Below are positions 9,894 to 27,388 of a stretch of DNA of 64,000 nucleotides, in pieces (the stretch's first letter is position 1; every line of letters starts with the position of its first letter). The notes beneath the pieces are model-generated. The model made no database searches. It was not told the DNA's origin and worked only from the letters and a program-made list of their open reading frames with translations. The position numbers and the translations under genes are program-made. The stretch lies in contig NC_079212.1 in NCBI RefSeq assembly GCF_029633865.1, positions 88,308,986-88,372,985 on the forward strand, written 5' to 3'. Origin of the DNA: Lampris incognitus (lineage: Eukaryota; Chordata; Actinopteri; Lampriformes; Lampridae).

Positions 9894-12800
9894 TACTACT
9901 ACTTTCGGCTGCTCCCGTTAGGGGTCGCCACAGCGGATCATCCGTTTCCATTTCTTCCTGTCTTCTGCGTCTTCCTCTGTCACACCAGCCACCTGCATGT
10001 CTTCCCTCACCACATCCATAAACCTCCTCTTTGGCCTTCCTCTTCTCCTCTTCCCTGGCAGCTCCATATTCAGCATCCTTCTCCCAATATACTCAGCATC
10101 TCTCCTCCACACATGTCCAAGCCATCTCAATCTTGCCTCTCTTGCTTTGTCTCCAAACCGTCCAACCTGAGCGGTCCCTCTAATATAATCGTTCCTAATC
10201 CTGTCCTTCTTCGTTACTCCCAGTGAAAATCTTAGCATCTTCAACTCTGCCACCTCCAGCTCCGCCTCCTGTCTTTTCGTCAGTGCCACTGTCTCCAAAC
10301 CATATAACATAGCTGGTCTCACAACCATCTTGTAAACTTTCCCTTTAACTCTTGCTGATACCCTTCTGTCGCAAATCACTCCTGACACACTTCTCCACCC
10401 ACTCCAACCTGCCTGCACTCTCTTTTTCACCTCTCTACTGCACTCCCCGTTACTTTGGACAGTTGACCCCAAGTATTTAAACTCAAATGCCTTTGTCACC
10501 TCCACTCCTTGCATCCTGACCATTCCACTGTCCTCTCTCTCATTCACGCATAGGTATTCCGTCTTGCTCCTACTGACTTTCATTCCTCTTCTCTCCAGTG
10601 CATACCTCCACCTCTCCAGGCTCTCCTCAACCTGCACCCTACTCTCGCTACAGATCACAATGTCATCCGCGAACATCATCGTCCATGGAGACTCCTGCCT
10701 GATCTTGTCCGTCAACCTGTCCATCACCATTGCAAACAAGAAAGGGCTAAGAGCCGATCCTTGATGTAATCCCACCTCCACCTTGAACCCATCTGTCATT
10801 CCAACCGCACACCTCACCATCGTCACACTTCCCTCATACGTATCCTGCACCACTCCTACATACTTCTCTGCAACTCCTGACTTCCTCATACAATACCACA
10901 CCTCCTCTCTCGGCACTCTGTCATAAGCTTTCTCTAAATCTACAAAGACACAATGCAACTCTTTCTGGCCTTCTCTATACTTCTCAATCAACATTCTCAA
11001 AGCAAACATCGCATCTGTGGTGCTCTTTCGTGGCATGAAACCATAATGCTGCTGACTGATCGTCACCTCTCCTCTTAACCTAGCTTCTATTACTCTTTCC
11101 CAAATCTTCATGCTGTGGCTGATCAACTTTATACCTCTGTAGTTGTTAGAGTTCTGCACATCGCCCTTGTTCTTGAAAATCGGTACCAGTATGCTTCTTC
11201 TCCACTCCTCAGGCATCCTCTCACTTTCCAGGATTGTGTTAAACAATCTAGTTAAAAACTCCACTGCCATCTCTCCTAAACATCTCCATGCCTCCACAGG
11301 TATGTCATCAGGACCAACTGTCTTTCCACTCTTCATCCTCTTCATAGCTGCCCTCACTTCCTCCTTGCTAATCCGCTGAACTTCCTGATTCACTATCCCT
11401 ACATCATCCAACCTTCTCTCTCTCTCATTTTCTTCATTCATCAGCCCCTCAAAGTATTCCTTCCACCTTCTTAGCACACTCTCCTCGCTTGTCAGCACAT
11501 TTCCATCTCTATCCTTGATCGCCCTAACTTGCTGCACATCCTTTGCAGCTTGGTCCCTCTGTCTAGCCAATTGGTACAAGTCCTTTTCTCCTTCCTTAGT
11601 GTCTAATCTGTCATACAACTCACCATACGCCTTTTCCTTTGCCTTTGCCACCTCTCTCATTGCTTTACGCTGCATCTCCTTGTACTCCTGTCTACTTTCT
11701 TCATCTCTCTGACTATCCCACTTCTTCTTTGCCAACCTTTTCCTCTGTATACTTTGCTGTACTTCCTCATTCCACCACCAAGTCTCCTTGTCTTCCTTCC
11801 TCTGTCCTGATGACACACCAAATACCTTCCTAGCTGTCTCCCTCACTACTTCTGCAGTGGTTTTCCAGCCATCTGGCAACTCTTCACTACCACCCAGTGC
11901 CTGTCTTAACTCCTGCCTGAACTCCACACAACAGTCTTCCTTCTTCAACTTCCACCATTTGCATCTCCGGCTGTCTCTTCACTCGCTTCCTCTTCTTGGT
12001 CTCCAAAGTCATCCTACAGACCACCATCCGATGCTGCCTAGCTACGTTCTCCCCTGTCACCACCTTGCAGTCTCCAATCCCTTTTAGATGGCGCCTTCTA
12101 CATAAGATATAGTCCACCTGTGTGCACTTTCCTCCACTCTTGTACGTCACCCTGTGTTCCTCCCTCTTCTTGAAATATGTATTCACCACAGCCATTTCCA
12201 TCCTTTTCGCAAAATCGACCACCATCTGTCCTTCCACATTTCTCTTCTTGACTCCATACCTTCCCATCACCTCCTCATCACCTCTGTTCCCTTCACCAAC
12301 ATGTCCATTGAAGTCCGCTCCAATCACCACTCTCTCCTCCTTGGTTACCCTCTCCACCATGTCATCCAACTCACTCCAGAATTCTTCTTTTTCATCCATC
12401 TCACACCCAACTTGTGGGGCATATGCGCTGATAACATTCGGCAATAAACCTTCAATTTCCAGCTTCATACTCATCACTCTGTCTGACACTCTCTTCACCT
12501 CCAGCACGCTCTTGACATACTCTTCCTTCAGAATTACCCCTACCCCATTACTCCTCCCATTCACACCATGGTAGAAGAGTTTGAACCCACCTCCGATACT
12601 CCTGGCCTTACTCCCCTTCCACCTGGTCTCTTGCACACACAGTATGCCTACCTTTCTTCTTTCCATCATGTCAGCCAGCTCTCTCCCTTTACCAGTCATA
12701 GTGCCAACATTCAAAGTTCCAACTCTCACCTCCACATGCCTACCCTTCCTCCTCTCTAGCTGCCTCTGGACATGCTTTCCCCCTCTCCTTCTCCTTCGCC

Positions 12801-13028
12801 CAACAGTAGCATAGTTTCCACCGACACCCTGCTGGTTAACAGTACTGATGGCGGTCGTTGGTAACCCGGGCCTCGACCGATCCGGTATGTAAGTCTTATT
12901 TATGATCCGCATATTTGATTTGGCAAAGATTTTACGCCGGATGCCCTTCCTGACGCAACCCTCCCCATTTGTACGGGCTTGGGACCGGCACTAAGGATGC
13001 ACTGGCTTGTGCATCCTCAGTGGCTGGG
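9894..13028 (-). mobile_element. RTE-clade LINE, nearly full length, with target-site duplication
   Basis: The element runs on the minus strand from a 5' end near 13028 to a 3' end with a short (AGT)n tail at 9894. A 20-bp repeat 'tttacttgtatacggtgtgt' flanks it at 9874-9893 and 13029-13048; the first three T may belong to the element. It encodes an APE-type endonuclease and a reverse transcriptase, split by one frameshift. The 5' leader and tail match the copy at 58194-61290. Confidence 0.93.
9918..12912 (-). pseudogene. RTE ORF2: APE endonuclease plus reverse transcriptase, one frameshift
   Basis: The N-terminal frame 12912-11887 opens with an ATG and holds the endonuclease words 'LNVGTM', 'QETRWKG', 'GADFNGH' and 'QVDYILCR'. 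The second frame, 11948-9918, holds the RT with 'VPIFKNKGD', 'NNYRGI', 'FVDLEKAYDRVP', 'LHQGSALSP' and the catalytic 'MFADDIVIC', then a C-terminal region ending near '[13 protein letters not shown]'. Comparison with the copy at 60240-60270 shows one extra base near 11955 as the only cause of the split. Everything else reads through. RTE elements copy themselves by target-primed reverse transcription. The family is close to, but not the same as, BovB. Confidence 0.9.
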
Positions 13029-13136
13029 TTTACTTGTATACGGTGTGTACTGTAAATTATTTATTAAGTTTTATATGAGTTGATTTTTAGCAACAAAATA
13101 ACTATAGCTTAAAAAAACAAAACCAAGATGAAACTT

Positions 13137-13534
13137 TTTTTTTAATAAATTTATTTCTGATTTTTCCCTTTTTTCTCCCAATTTAGTGGCCAATCGATCC
13201 CTATTTTAATTCAAACACCCACCCTCGCACTGTATGCGTTCGCCAACTGCATCTCTCCGGGCCGGCAGTCTCGAAGGAGACCGCCTCGCCACTTTCGTGA
13301 CAAGGCGACTCCAAGCCGAACCACTGTTTCTTCCGACACACACAGAGACGCATTCACGTGACGAACACAAGCCGACTCCGCCCCCCTCCCGAAGACAGCG
13401 TTGCCAATGATCGCTGCTTCGTCGAGTCCGGCCATAGTCGGATCTGACGAGACCGAGGCGCGAACCCCAGTCCCCAGTGGGCAATTGTATCGACACAAAG
13501 CCGATGCTTAGACCGCTACACCACCGCGGACCTC
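13137..13534 (-). mobile_element. tRNA-derived SINE (family B) with 16-bp target-site duplication
   Basis: The minus-strand head reads 'ggtggtgtagcggtctaa' (A-box-like) and 'ggggttcgcgcctcgg' (B-box-like). The tail is T-rich on the plus strand. 'aaccaagatgaaactt' flanks it at 13121-13136 and 13535-13550. The short frames inside are not genes. Confidence 0.85.
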
Positions 13535-13774
13535 AACCAAGATGAAACTTGATATGCTCATCGTACCTCCGCTCTCTGGATGGAAGTAGTATCTCTAGAG
13601 GTCACACCAGCAGACTTTATAAGAAAACTGGTGCCGCACCTGCTAGCTAGCACTACAACGACCGGGATGTCACTCCTACCCAAAACGACCACGGGCGGAA
13701 ACTCTATATTCTGTCCAGATAAATACCCAGTTGAGGTATTAATGCACTACATATGGTACTGTAACCGGTTATTT

Positions 13775-13855
13775 TCTTGCCCGGTGCGGGATTCGACACG
13801 GGGTGTACCGCACCTCAAGGCGACATCACTAGCCGCTCGGCTAAAGGGTCAGATC
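13775..13855 (-). repeat. tRNA-like head of a SINE, degenerate
   Basis: The minus strand has 'tagccgagcggctagtg' (A-box-like) and 'tgtcgaatccc' (B-box-like) at tRNA spacing. The ends do not form a clear acceptor stem, so a SINE relic is more likely than a tRNA gene. Confidence 0.4.
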
Positions 13856-14049
13856 CGTTACCTAGGGGCTAACGTGTCTTATTAGTAGTTTACATTAGTA
13901 TGTCTGTTAAGAAACGGACACCAAAAATTAACATTTCAACAACTTTAACTGCCCCCTAACCACCCAGAGAACATGTTAGAACTTCATGTTAGCTACAAAC
14001 GTTCTGATCCATCACATTTCCATCATCAGAGCGACAATATTTGTCTAAC

Positions 14050-14250
14050 AGACGAGGTTCGTGTCTGGTTGCTAAGCGACGCGTTGTCGCGCGTTCTTAC
14101 CGGTCCGATCTGTTCATCACACGCACGCCGCTTCTCGTCTAGCGTCCCCGAGGACGCGGAAGAATGACGTCACTGGGAGAAAAGGAAAGGGGGGCGGTGC
14201 GAGCGACGTGCCTTCGTTTCAACACAGTTCATTTCGTCACCTCCTGTTTT
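14050..14250 (+). promoter_or_regulatory. CpG-rich element with X-box, CRE and GC box upstream of MUSTN1
   Basis: 'gttgctaagcgac' at 14067-14079 is, on the minus strand, a full match to the RFX X-box consensus. A perfect CRE 'tgacgtca' lies at 14165-14172, and a GC box 'ggggcgg' at about 14190. The stretch is much richer in CpG than its flanks. It may be a distal MUSTN1 promoter, or the promoter of an unseen transcript. Confidence 0.4.
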
Positions 14251-14476
14251 GGTCTGTTAAAGTTAGCGTTTGTGACTCGGGGCTGGGAGGGGAGAGGGTG
14301 CTTTAGCTGCCACACTTCATATAGACCCCATGAAGGGTGTCGGAGGACTAAATAACGCCCAGTTTCAGTGCCGTGGCCCTTCATTCCTACATGGTGCTGT
14401 ATAGAGAAGTTCATGCCATGAGAATAAACAGAACCAGAGAGAGAATGGAGGAGGAGGAGGAGGAGTCCCATCCCCC

Positions 14477-14535
14477 TGACTCACCCATTGGCCTTACAAA
14501 CACATTTATAGTCCACTGGAGAGTTGCTGCTGGAC
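14477..14535 (+). promoter_or_regulatory. Probable MUSTN1 core promoter with AP-1 site
   Basis: In order: a perfect AP-1 site 'tgactca' (14477-14483), an inverted CCAAT 'attgg' (14487-14491) and a TATA-like 'tttatag' (14505-14511). The start codon is about 140 bp further on. AP-1 control of the mouse Mustang promoter has been reported, which fits. Confidence 0.5.
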
Positions 14536-14651
14536 TTGGGGTGTGTGTGTGTGTGTGTGCGTGTGCGTGTTTTGGGCTGGGCGTACCAGGCAAAAGAGTG
14601 CGGGTGAGGCAGCGAGGAGCATTTTCCCAAAGATCTCCTCACTCAGCAAAC

Positions 14652-15438
14652 ATGTCACAAGTAAGGCATATGTTTCCTCTCTCCCAACAGCGGACCGAAC
14701 GCTCACATCTGTGAAATGGGCAAAAGGTCCCGAGTGTGGAGCAGTCCAGGTGTGTCTCACGGTATGTTCCCCTGTTTTTTAAAGCCAGGTGAAGGAGACG
14801 AGGAACAGCAGCGCCTTGAAGTGAAAGAGGAGGACCTCATCGGAGCGAGGGACCAGCTGGGCACGAAGGGAGCAGTGAAGAGCAAGACGTTTGAAGTGAT
14901 GGAGGAGTGTGGTGAGCACGACACGCGCAGTGACAATGCTGAGGGGTCAGGGGTCAGCCATGCAGGTAGAACGTCGCTGCACTGTACATCTGGTTAAGAT
15001 ACAGGTCATAGCTGAACCAGCAGCAGTGGTAGTTTGCAGTTGGGCTGCTCAGACGACGCAGAACTTTCCACTCCATATACAGTGGTACAGGGCGGTTACG
15101 ACAGTGGTGGGGCGAGTCCTGTCAAATCTTGCTCCCACTCACCAAATGGGCACATTTTTTTGCAATATAGCTGCTGCATCATCTACCACATCATATGTCA
15201 TACAGTGTTGTATATCGTACAGGTTGTCAAGTCCTTCGGGACTAGGGTGTGAATCTGGGCTACACAAGTACACGTGACTACCGTCTTGTATAATTTACTG
15301 TGAAGTACTTATAGGGCTTTGTTACTTCCCTTTTCTGCAGAGAAGGTGGGGAAAGCGGCCCCTTCGGTGTTCAGTGGGGTGAGATCAGGAGCAGAGACTG
15401 CGTTCAACAAGCCCTCGGCCCGGCCTAGGAAGAAGTAG
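14652..15438 (+). CDS. mustn1: MUSTN1 (Mustang), musculoskeletal embryonic nuclear protein
   Basis: Three coding exons join in frame: 14652-14660 (only Met-Ser-Gln), 14785-14911 and 15341-15438. Introns have GT-AG ends, and the product is 77 residues, close to the 82 of human. Exon 2 carries the family core 'VKEEDLIGARDQLG' and 'KSKTFEVMEEC'. Exon 3 carries 'AAPSVFSGVRSGAET' and ends in a basic 'RPRKK'. The family is small, basic and nuclear, expressed in skeletal muscle, tendon and cartilage, and linked to myogenic differentiation. Its biochemical role is poorly known. The tiny first exon, holding just the first three codons, would be missed by an ORF search. It converges with RUVBL1. In mammals MUSTN1 and RFT1 are also close on one chromosome. 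Confidence 0.93.
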
Positions 15439-15498
15439 CATCCAGTTTTGGCCAAGAGGTCCCGCTTCATCCATCCTTCTCAAATCAGCGAGGCCGCA

Positions 15499-15504
15499 AA
15501 ATAA
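15499..15504 (+). terminator. MUSTN1 polyadenylation signal
   Basis: A canonical AATAAA lies 61 bp after the MUSTN1 stop codon, giving a short 3'UTR. Confidence 0.65.
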
Positions 15505-16090
15505 ACATAGGGAAGTATTTTAGTGGTTGGATTTATGGGTGGCAATGTTTTTCTCTTGTTTTTGTTAAACATAAGGGTAACACGAATGCTTAAACGCACA
15601 TTTCCATCTGGGTAGCAACAACAAGCTTGTGTTTAACTATATTTTTGACTAATTTCAACTCCGCATTTGTAAAACCAGCACGTCTGTAAACCAGCAGTTG
15701 TGTTTCCGAAAGGTTTCGACTAGACTTTGCTGATGCTCGCCGTCGTCTCTCTTGAACCACCGAGAGCAACGGAGTAGCAGTTGTCAACTGCCCCCAAAGG
15801 AGTAATAACATGCAAAATAGCGAGCACTCCATGGGAAAAAATGTGCGACTGAAAACCTATTTATACCCTGCATAGCTGCATGATTAGACGCTGGGATGAC
15901 ATAACGCTATGTCCCTTCTGTGAGCTCATCAATAAACCCTTAAGACACTACGTAAACACATCTTAAGTTGCCTCGTGCTTGTGTTCGCTGTGTGGTGTGA
16001 GGTGCCAGACTCACGTCTGTTTCAGCACACGTCTGCCAGGCTTTTTCAACGCACCTACCCAAACACGCCGAACCCGTACTTGATTTTGCT

Positions 16091-16096
16091 TTTATT
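16091..16096 (-). terminator. Probable RUVBL1 polyadenylation signal
   Basis: 'tttatt' on the plus strand reads AATAAA on the minus strand, about 290 bp after the RUVBL1 stop. A long T run follows on the plus strand at about 16104-16124. Confidence 0.5.
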
Positions 16097-16388
16097 GAAA
16101 AAAATTTTTTTTTTTTTTTTTTTAGAAATCAACAAACTGAATGAAACTCATTTATCAGAACAAAAGCCACTGCAATAAGTCAGGCACAGCCAGGGACACC
16201 TTAGGAAGGGTATTAACAGGAAGAGAAATGGAAAAAAACACAAAGGGCGTGAGACGGACTATACATGGGTGGAGGAAATGTTGGAAAGAAGCAGTTGAAA
16301 ACTTGAAAAAACTAAACGCTTGTCCTATTTTTGAGTTTTTTTTGGGGGGGGGGTTAAGAAGGGAAAAAAAAGGTGGTCATTCAAAGTT

Positions 16389-23066
<6,678 letters not shown>

Positions 23067-26000
23067 ATGGCCGATTCGGGCCACGATCGCACTGAAACGC
23101 TGAACTTCAACGTGGGGGTGCTGGGACACGTCGACAGCGGGAAGACGTCGCTTGCCAGGGCGCTGAGCAGCACAGCCTCCACGGCTGCCTTCGACAAGAA
23201 CCCGCAGTCCCGGGAGAGAGGCATTACTCTGGATCTCGGCTTCTCCTCCTTCACGGTGGATCTCCCGGCTCACCTGCAGCAGAGCGCCGGACAGCAGTAC
23301 GACAGCCTGCAGTTCACCTTGGTGGACTGCCCCGGCCATGCCTCCCTTATTCGAACCATCATTGGGGGTAAGCTCCGAATGTGGAGGCAGCAAGGATGTT
23401 TCTGGGGGTTTCTGCAGAAAGCGTGCAGCAGCTGCTGAGAGAGGCTTTTAGTCCCCCTAGAAAACCCGTGAAATAACTAGTTTGATTGAGAAGATATGAG
23501 GTTTTTTTTCCTCCTTTTTTTGTAAATTGACAGTCTGGTCCACTTTCCACTCCGGGTGGTGGCGGTAATGCACCACATCGTTGTTTGCCAACCGCCAGTA
23601 AACATAGAAAAACAAACAAGAAAGCTCAGAAGGCCATGGAGGTATAATGACACTTGGCTGCACTTGATTTAACGAAGATGCTCACTGTTGTGTGCAAGGC
23701 CAGTCGTGATAGGTTGATAATCCATGTGAATCTGTAGGTAACAACAGCGTCCACGTGAGGTAACGTCCATAGTTTGTGCTGGATGTGCAGAACAACTTTC
23801 ATTGGCCTATAATGTGCCTTTCCCCCTGTTAGCTGGGGTGAATTCACAAAATCATTATTGTGACAAAGGACTAAACAAGACTTAATGCACACTGAAGAAT
23901 CCTGAAATGTCTGTGCTGTATTTGACTCCATGGCCCAAAAAAAAAAAAGAATGCATTTAAAAGAGCTTAAACTTTTTGAGAGTTTAGGCATTGTCCCAAT
24001 AGTTTTTCACTAAATTTTACAATTTAACACACCTCATCAGACTGAACAAGAACTGATGGAAACTAGTGCACTTAGTAGCGCCATCTGTAAATAATAAATA
24101 AATAGGCTGAGTTTATATGTAGCGCTTTCTAGTCTACCGACCGTCACAATGTTTATGCTGTTTGCACTTGAGCTGTCCAGCAGAGGGCGCTTTTAATCTG
24201 CCTTTATTTCAGTGTTTCATTTTGAAGAGATACGGGGATTGCTGGAGAAGAGTACAGTTCTACAGTCTATAAAAGACTATAAAGAGAAAATAGGGACGCT
24301 GTTGCCTTTTGGTCCCCGTCTCTTTGTTAATCCTTCCCTCTCGTTCAAGTCATCACCCAGCTGAAGATTTTAGCTGCCACTTGTGAAACTTGGCATACCC
24401 AAACAAAGACAAAAAATGCATGTAAACACACCGTGGTGATATGTGTTGTGGTATGATAATAAGGTCTAGCAGATGGTGTCAGAGTCATTCACTTATTCAG
24501 TTAATTATTCAAAAAAATATACATTTGGCTGTGTCGTTTAATCCACATACCAAATGGAGCTCATGAGCCTGTGGATGGCACATGCTGTAGATTAAGGAGG
24601 AAGGAAAGTGTGGGGATTGGGGTATGTATTTAACTTCCCCTCCTGTCCCTTGTGGGGTGAACACAGGAAAGAGAGACAGCCAAATAGAAGGAGAGAAAAG
24701 GGGGGAACACAGGAAAGACAGACTGCCAAAGTCAGGAAAAGAAAAGAGGCAAAGGAAAGACAACCAATTGAGCCGGGGCTCTAATTTCAGCCCTCTAGCC
24801 CTTTTCTCCCTCTCTCTTCCTCTCTGCTCCTCTCCCTCGCTTTCCCTTTGTGCACCCCTCCCCTCAGTTCTCTTCTTGTTCTTGTGTTTTTCTTGGTTCT
24901 CCGTCCGTTCCTGTTTTTATTACTATTGTCAACTTCAGCGGCTGTATTTATCAACCTGAAGGTTAGATGCTGTTCTGAGATGACTGTTTCAGGCCTCCTC
25001 AGCCGTCAAGCATGACGTCTTTTCAGAGAAGCCGTTCCTAGAGCCCCAGTCTTGCTCGGAAGCATTCGAGCACTCACTTAAAGTCGAGAGGAAATGAGAA
25101 ATGCATTTTTAACCCTTTTATATCACATCCCTGTTCGTATTGTGCACCTATCTTAACAATATACGCCAAAAAGTACCAAAAAAGTCAATTTCTTTGTATT
25201 TTTATATCAAAATCCATTCCATGTTTTCTTGCAAAACAAAATATGATGCGTGGTTACATAGGCTTGAACGAACTAGTTCCACCCAATAATATCATGGCGT
25301 CCACCCATCAATCAATCTTCAGCTTTTCCTGGCACAGAGCTAAGATTCGTTAGTTAGCTAGCTAGCTAGCTAGCAACACAGCCACTTTTCAATGGTCAAA
25401 TCAAATTCCTCCCAACGAAACGTCCCGCTTGTCTGTCCTGTCCCCCTCGGAAATACGTCACGATGCGGAAATCAGATATTGTCGAAATGCTGTTTCAACA
25501 GGACTTTAATAGTCCAGATATGTATGAACGCACAACACCTCAGAAATAAATGTGGATGGTAGTTGCGTTGGTTACACTCTTTGTTTAAATGCAGCTTTTA
25601 TGATGGACTCAAGCCAGGATGCTTCAAGGGACAGTTTGGACACATAAATGAGGGAAACTGCTCACTTTTGAACTTAAGAGCCATTTCAGTTGGGAATTTG
25701 TCAGGGTCACGGTCTTTCGTAACTGGACATGTAAGTTTTTTGGATGCCATCCAGTCACAGTCACAGTGTACAAACAAGCTTTAGACAGCCACAGAATTAC
25801 AAAAGGAACGTAGCAACCGGAGATGTGGCGGTATTTGGCAGTATTTATGTGTTAGTGTGGACAGACAGTAGATATTGTGTAATTCCAATATTCAAATTCA
25901 GATCTGCAAAACCAAGTTGGGTATTAACCAGTAGGTCTGAGGTCAGTGTTATTCTGCTTCATCAACACTCCTTCCGTGTTTCTCAAGTTTGTGATGTGTG

Positions 26001-27300
26001 TGTTTGTTCTGCTCCAGGGGCTCAGATCATCGACCTGATGATGCTAGTGGTGGACGTGGTGAAGGGGGTGCAGACTCAGACGGCCGAGTGTCTGCTGATA
26101 GGCGAGCTGACCTGCTCTCGCATGGTGGTCATCCTAAACAAGGTTGACTTGTTGGCTCCCAACAAGAGACAGGGCGCCATTGAGAAAATGACCAAGCGAC
26201 TGCACAAGACGCTGGAGAGCACCAGGTACAGGAAAAACACAGACACGAGGAGCCGAAATGCACTTGGGCATGGAGTGAGGAGAAACAACATTTTCCTGTT
26301 TGTGTAGCTCAAAAAATTTGTTTTAATATTGAAACTCATGGGGCGTCCAGGTAGCATAGCGGTCTATTCTGTTGCCTACCAACGCAGGGATCGCTGGTTC
26401 GAATCCCCGTGTTACCTTCGACTTGGTCGGGCGCCCCTACAGACACAATCGGCCGTGTCTGCCGGTGGGAAGCTGGATGTGGGTGTGTGTCCTGGTCGCT
26501 GCAGTAGCGCCTCCTCTGGTCGGTCGGGGCGCCTGTTAGAGGGGAGGGTGAACTGGGGGAAACAGCGTGATCCTCCAGATGCGCTACGTCCCCCTGGTGA
26601 AACTCCTCACTGTCAGTTGAAAAGGAGCGGCTGGCGACTCCACGTGTATCGGAGGAGGCATGTGGTAGTCTGCAGCCCTCCACGGATCAGCAGAGGGGGT
26701 GGAGCAGCGACTGGAATGGCTTGGAAGAGTGGGGTAATTGGCTGGATACAATTGGGGTGAAAAGGGGGTTGCAGTTAACTCATGACTCTCTCTCTCCGTC
26801 GACTAGATTTAAAGGATGTCCGGTGATCGCTGTGGCAGCAAAGCCAGGTGGCCCAGAGGCCCCGGATACAGAAGAGCCACAGGGAGTTCCAGAGCTCATA
26901 GAGGTAATGCCAGGCCATACCCCCCCACCCCCCCCACCGGTCCATTTTCCTTGTTAGCAGTGCTGCCTATGAAAAAGACAGCATACATGAAGTACGCGGA
27001 CGTGTGACGTTTCCCTGTGAAGTAAAACGCGACTTGGGGTCCTAGTTTACTGAGAGTAAACAGCAGGAGAGCTGGCGTTCTTGCTGGAGTGCAGCAGTAT
27101 GACTTGCACATCAGGGGCCTGTCAGACCAGGAGACACCGTGGCAGGCAGTGTTTACGAAGCCACAGGATGGACAGACTCAACACCAGCCAGATATGGTTC
27201 CAATTAAGAGCTTTTGTGTTTTTTTGCGTGTCTGTTGACATACTCAAGATCCAGTCTAGTGCCTGCAGTGAGCAGTGACCTTGCAGTGTTATGGCAGGAG

Positions 27301-27388
<88 letters not shown>

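Noticed and set aside
13206-13498. 95-96 codon minus frames
   Set aside because: They lie wholly inside a tRNA-derived SINE with clear target-site duplications.
26385-26412. tRNA gene (A and B boxes)
   Set aside because: The boxes belong to the SINE head; there is no full cloverleaf, and the same sequence repeats through the window.
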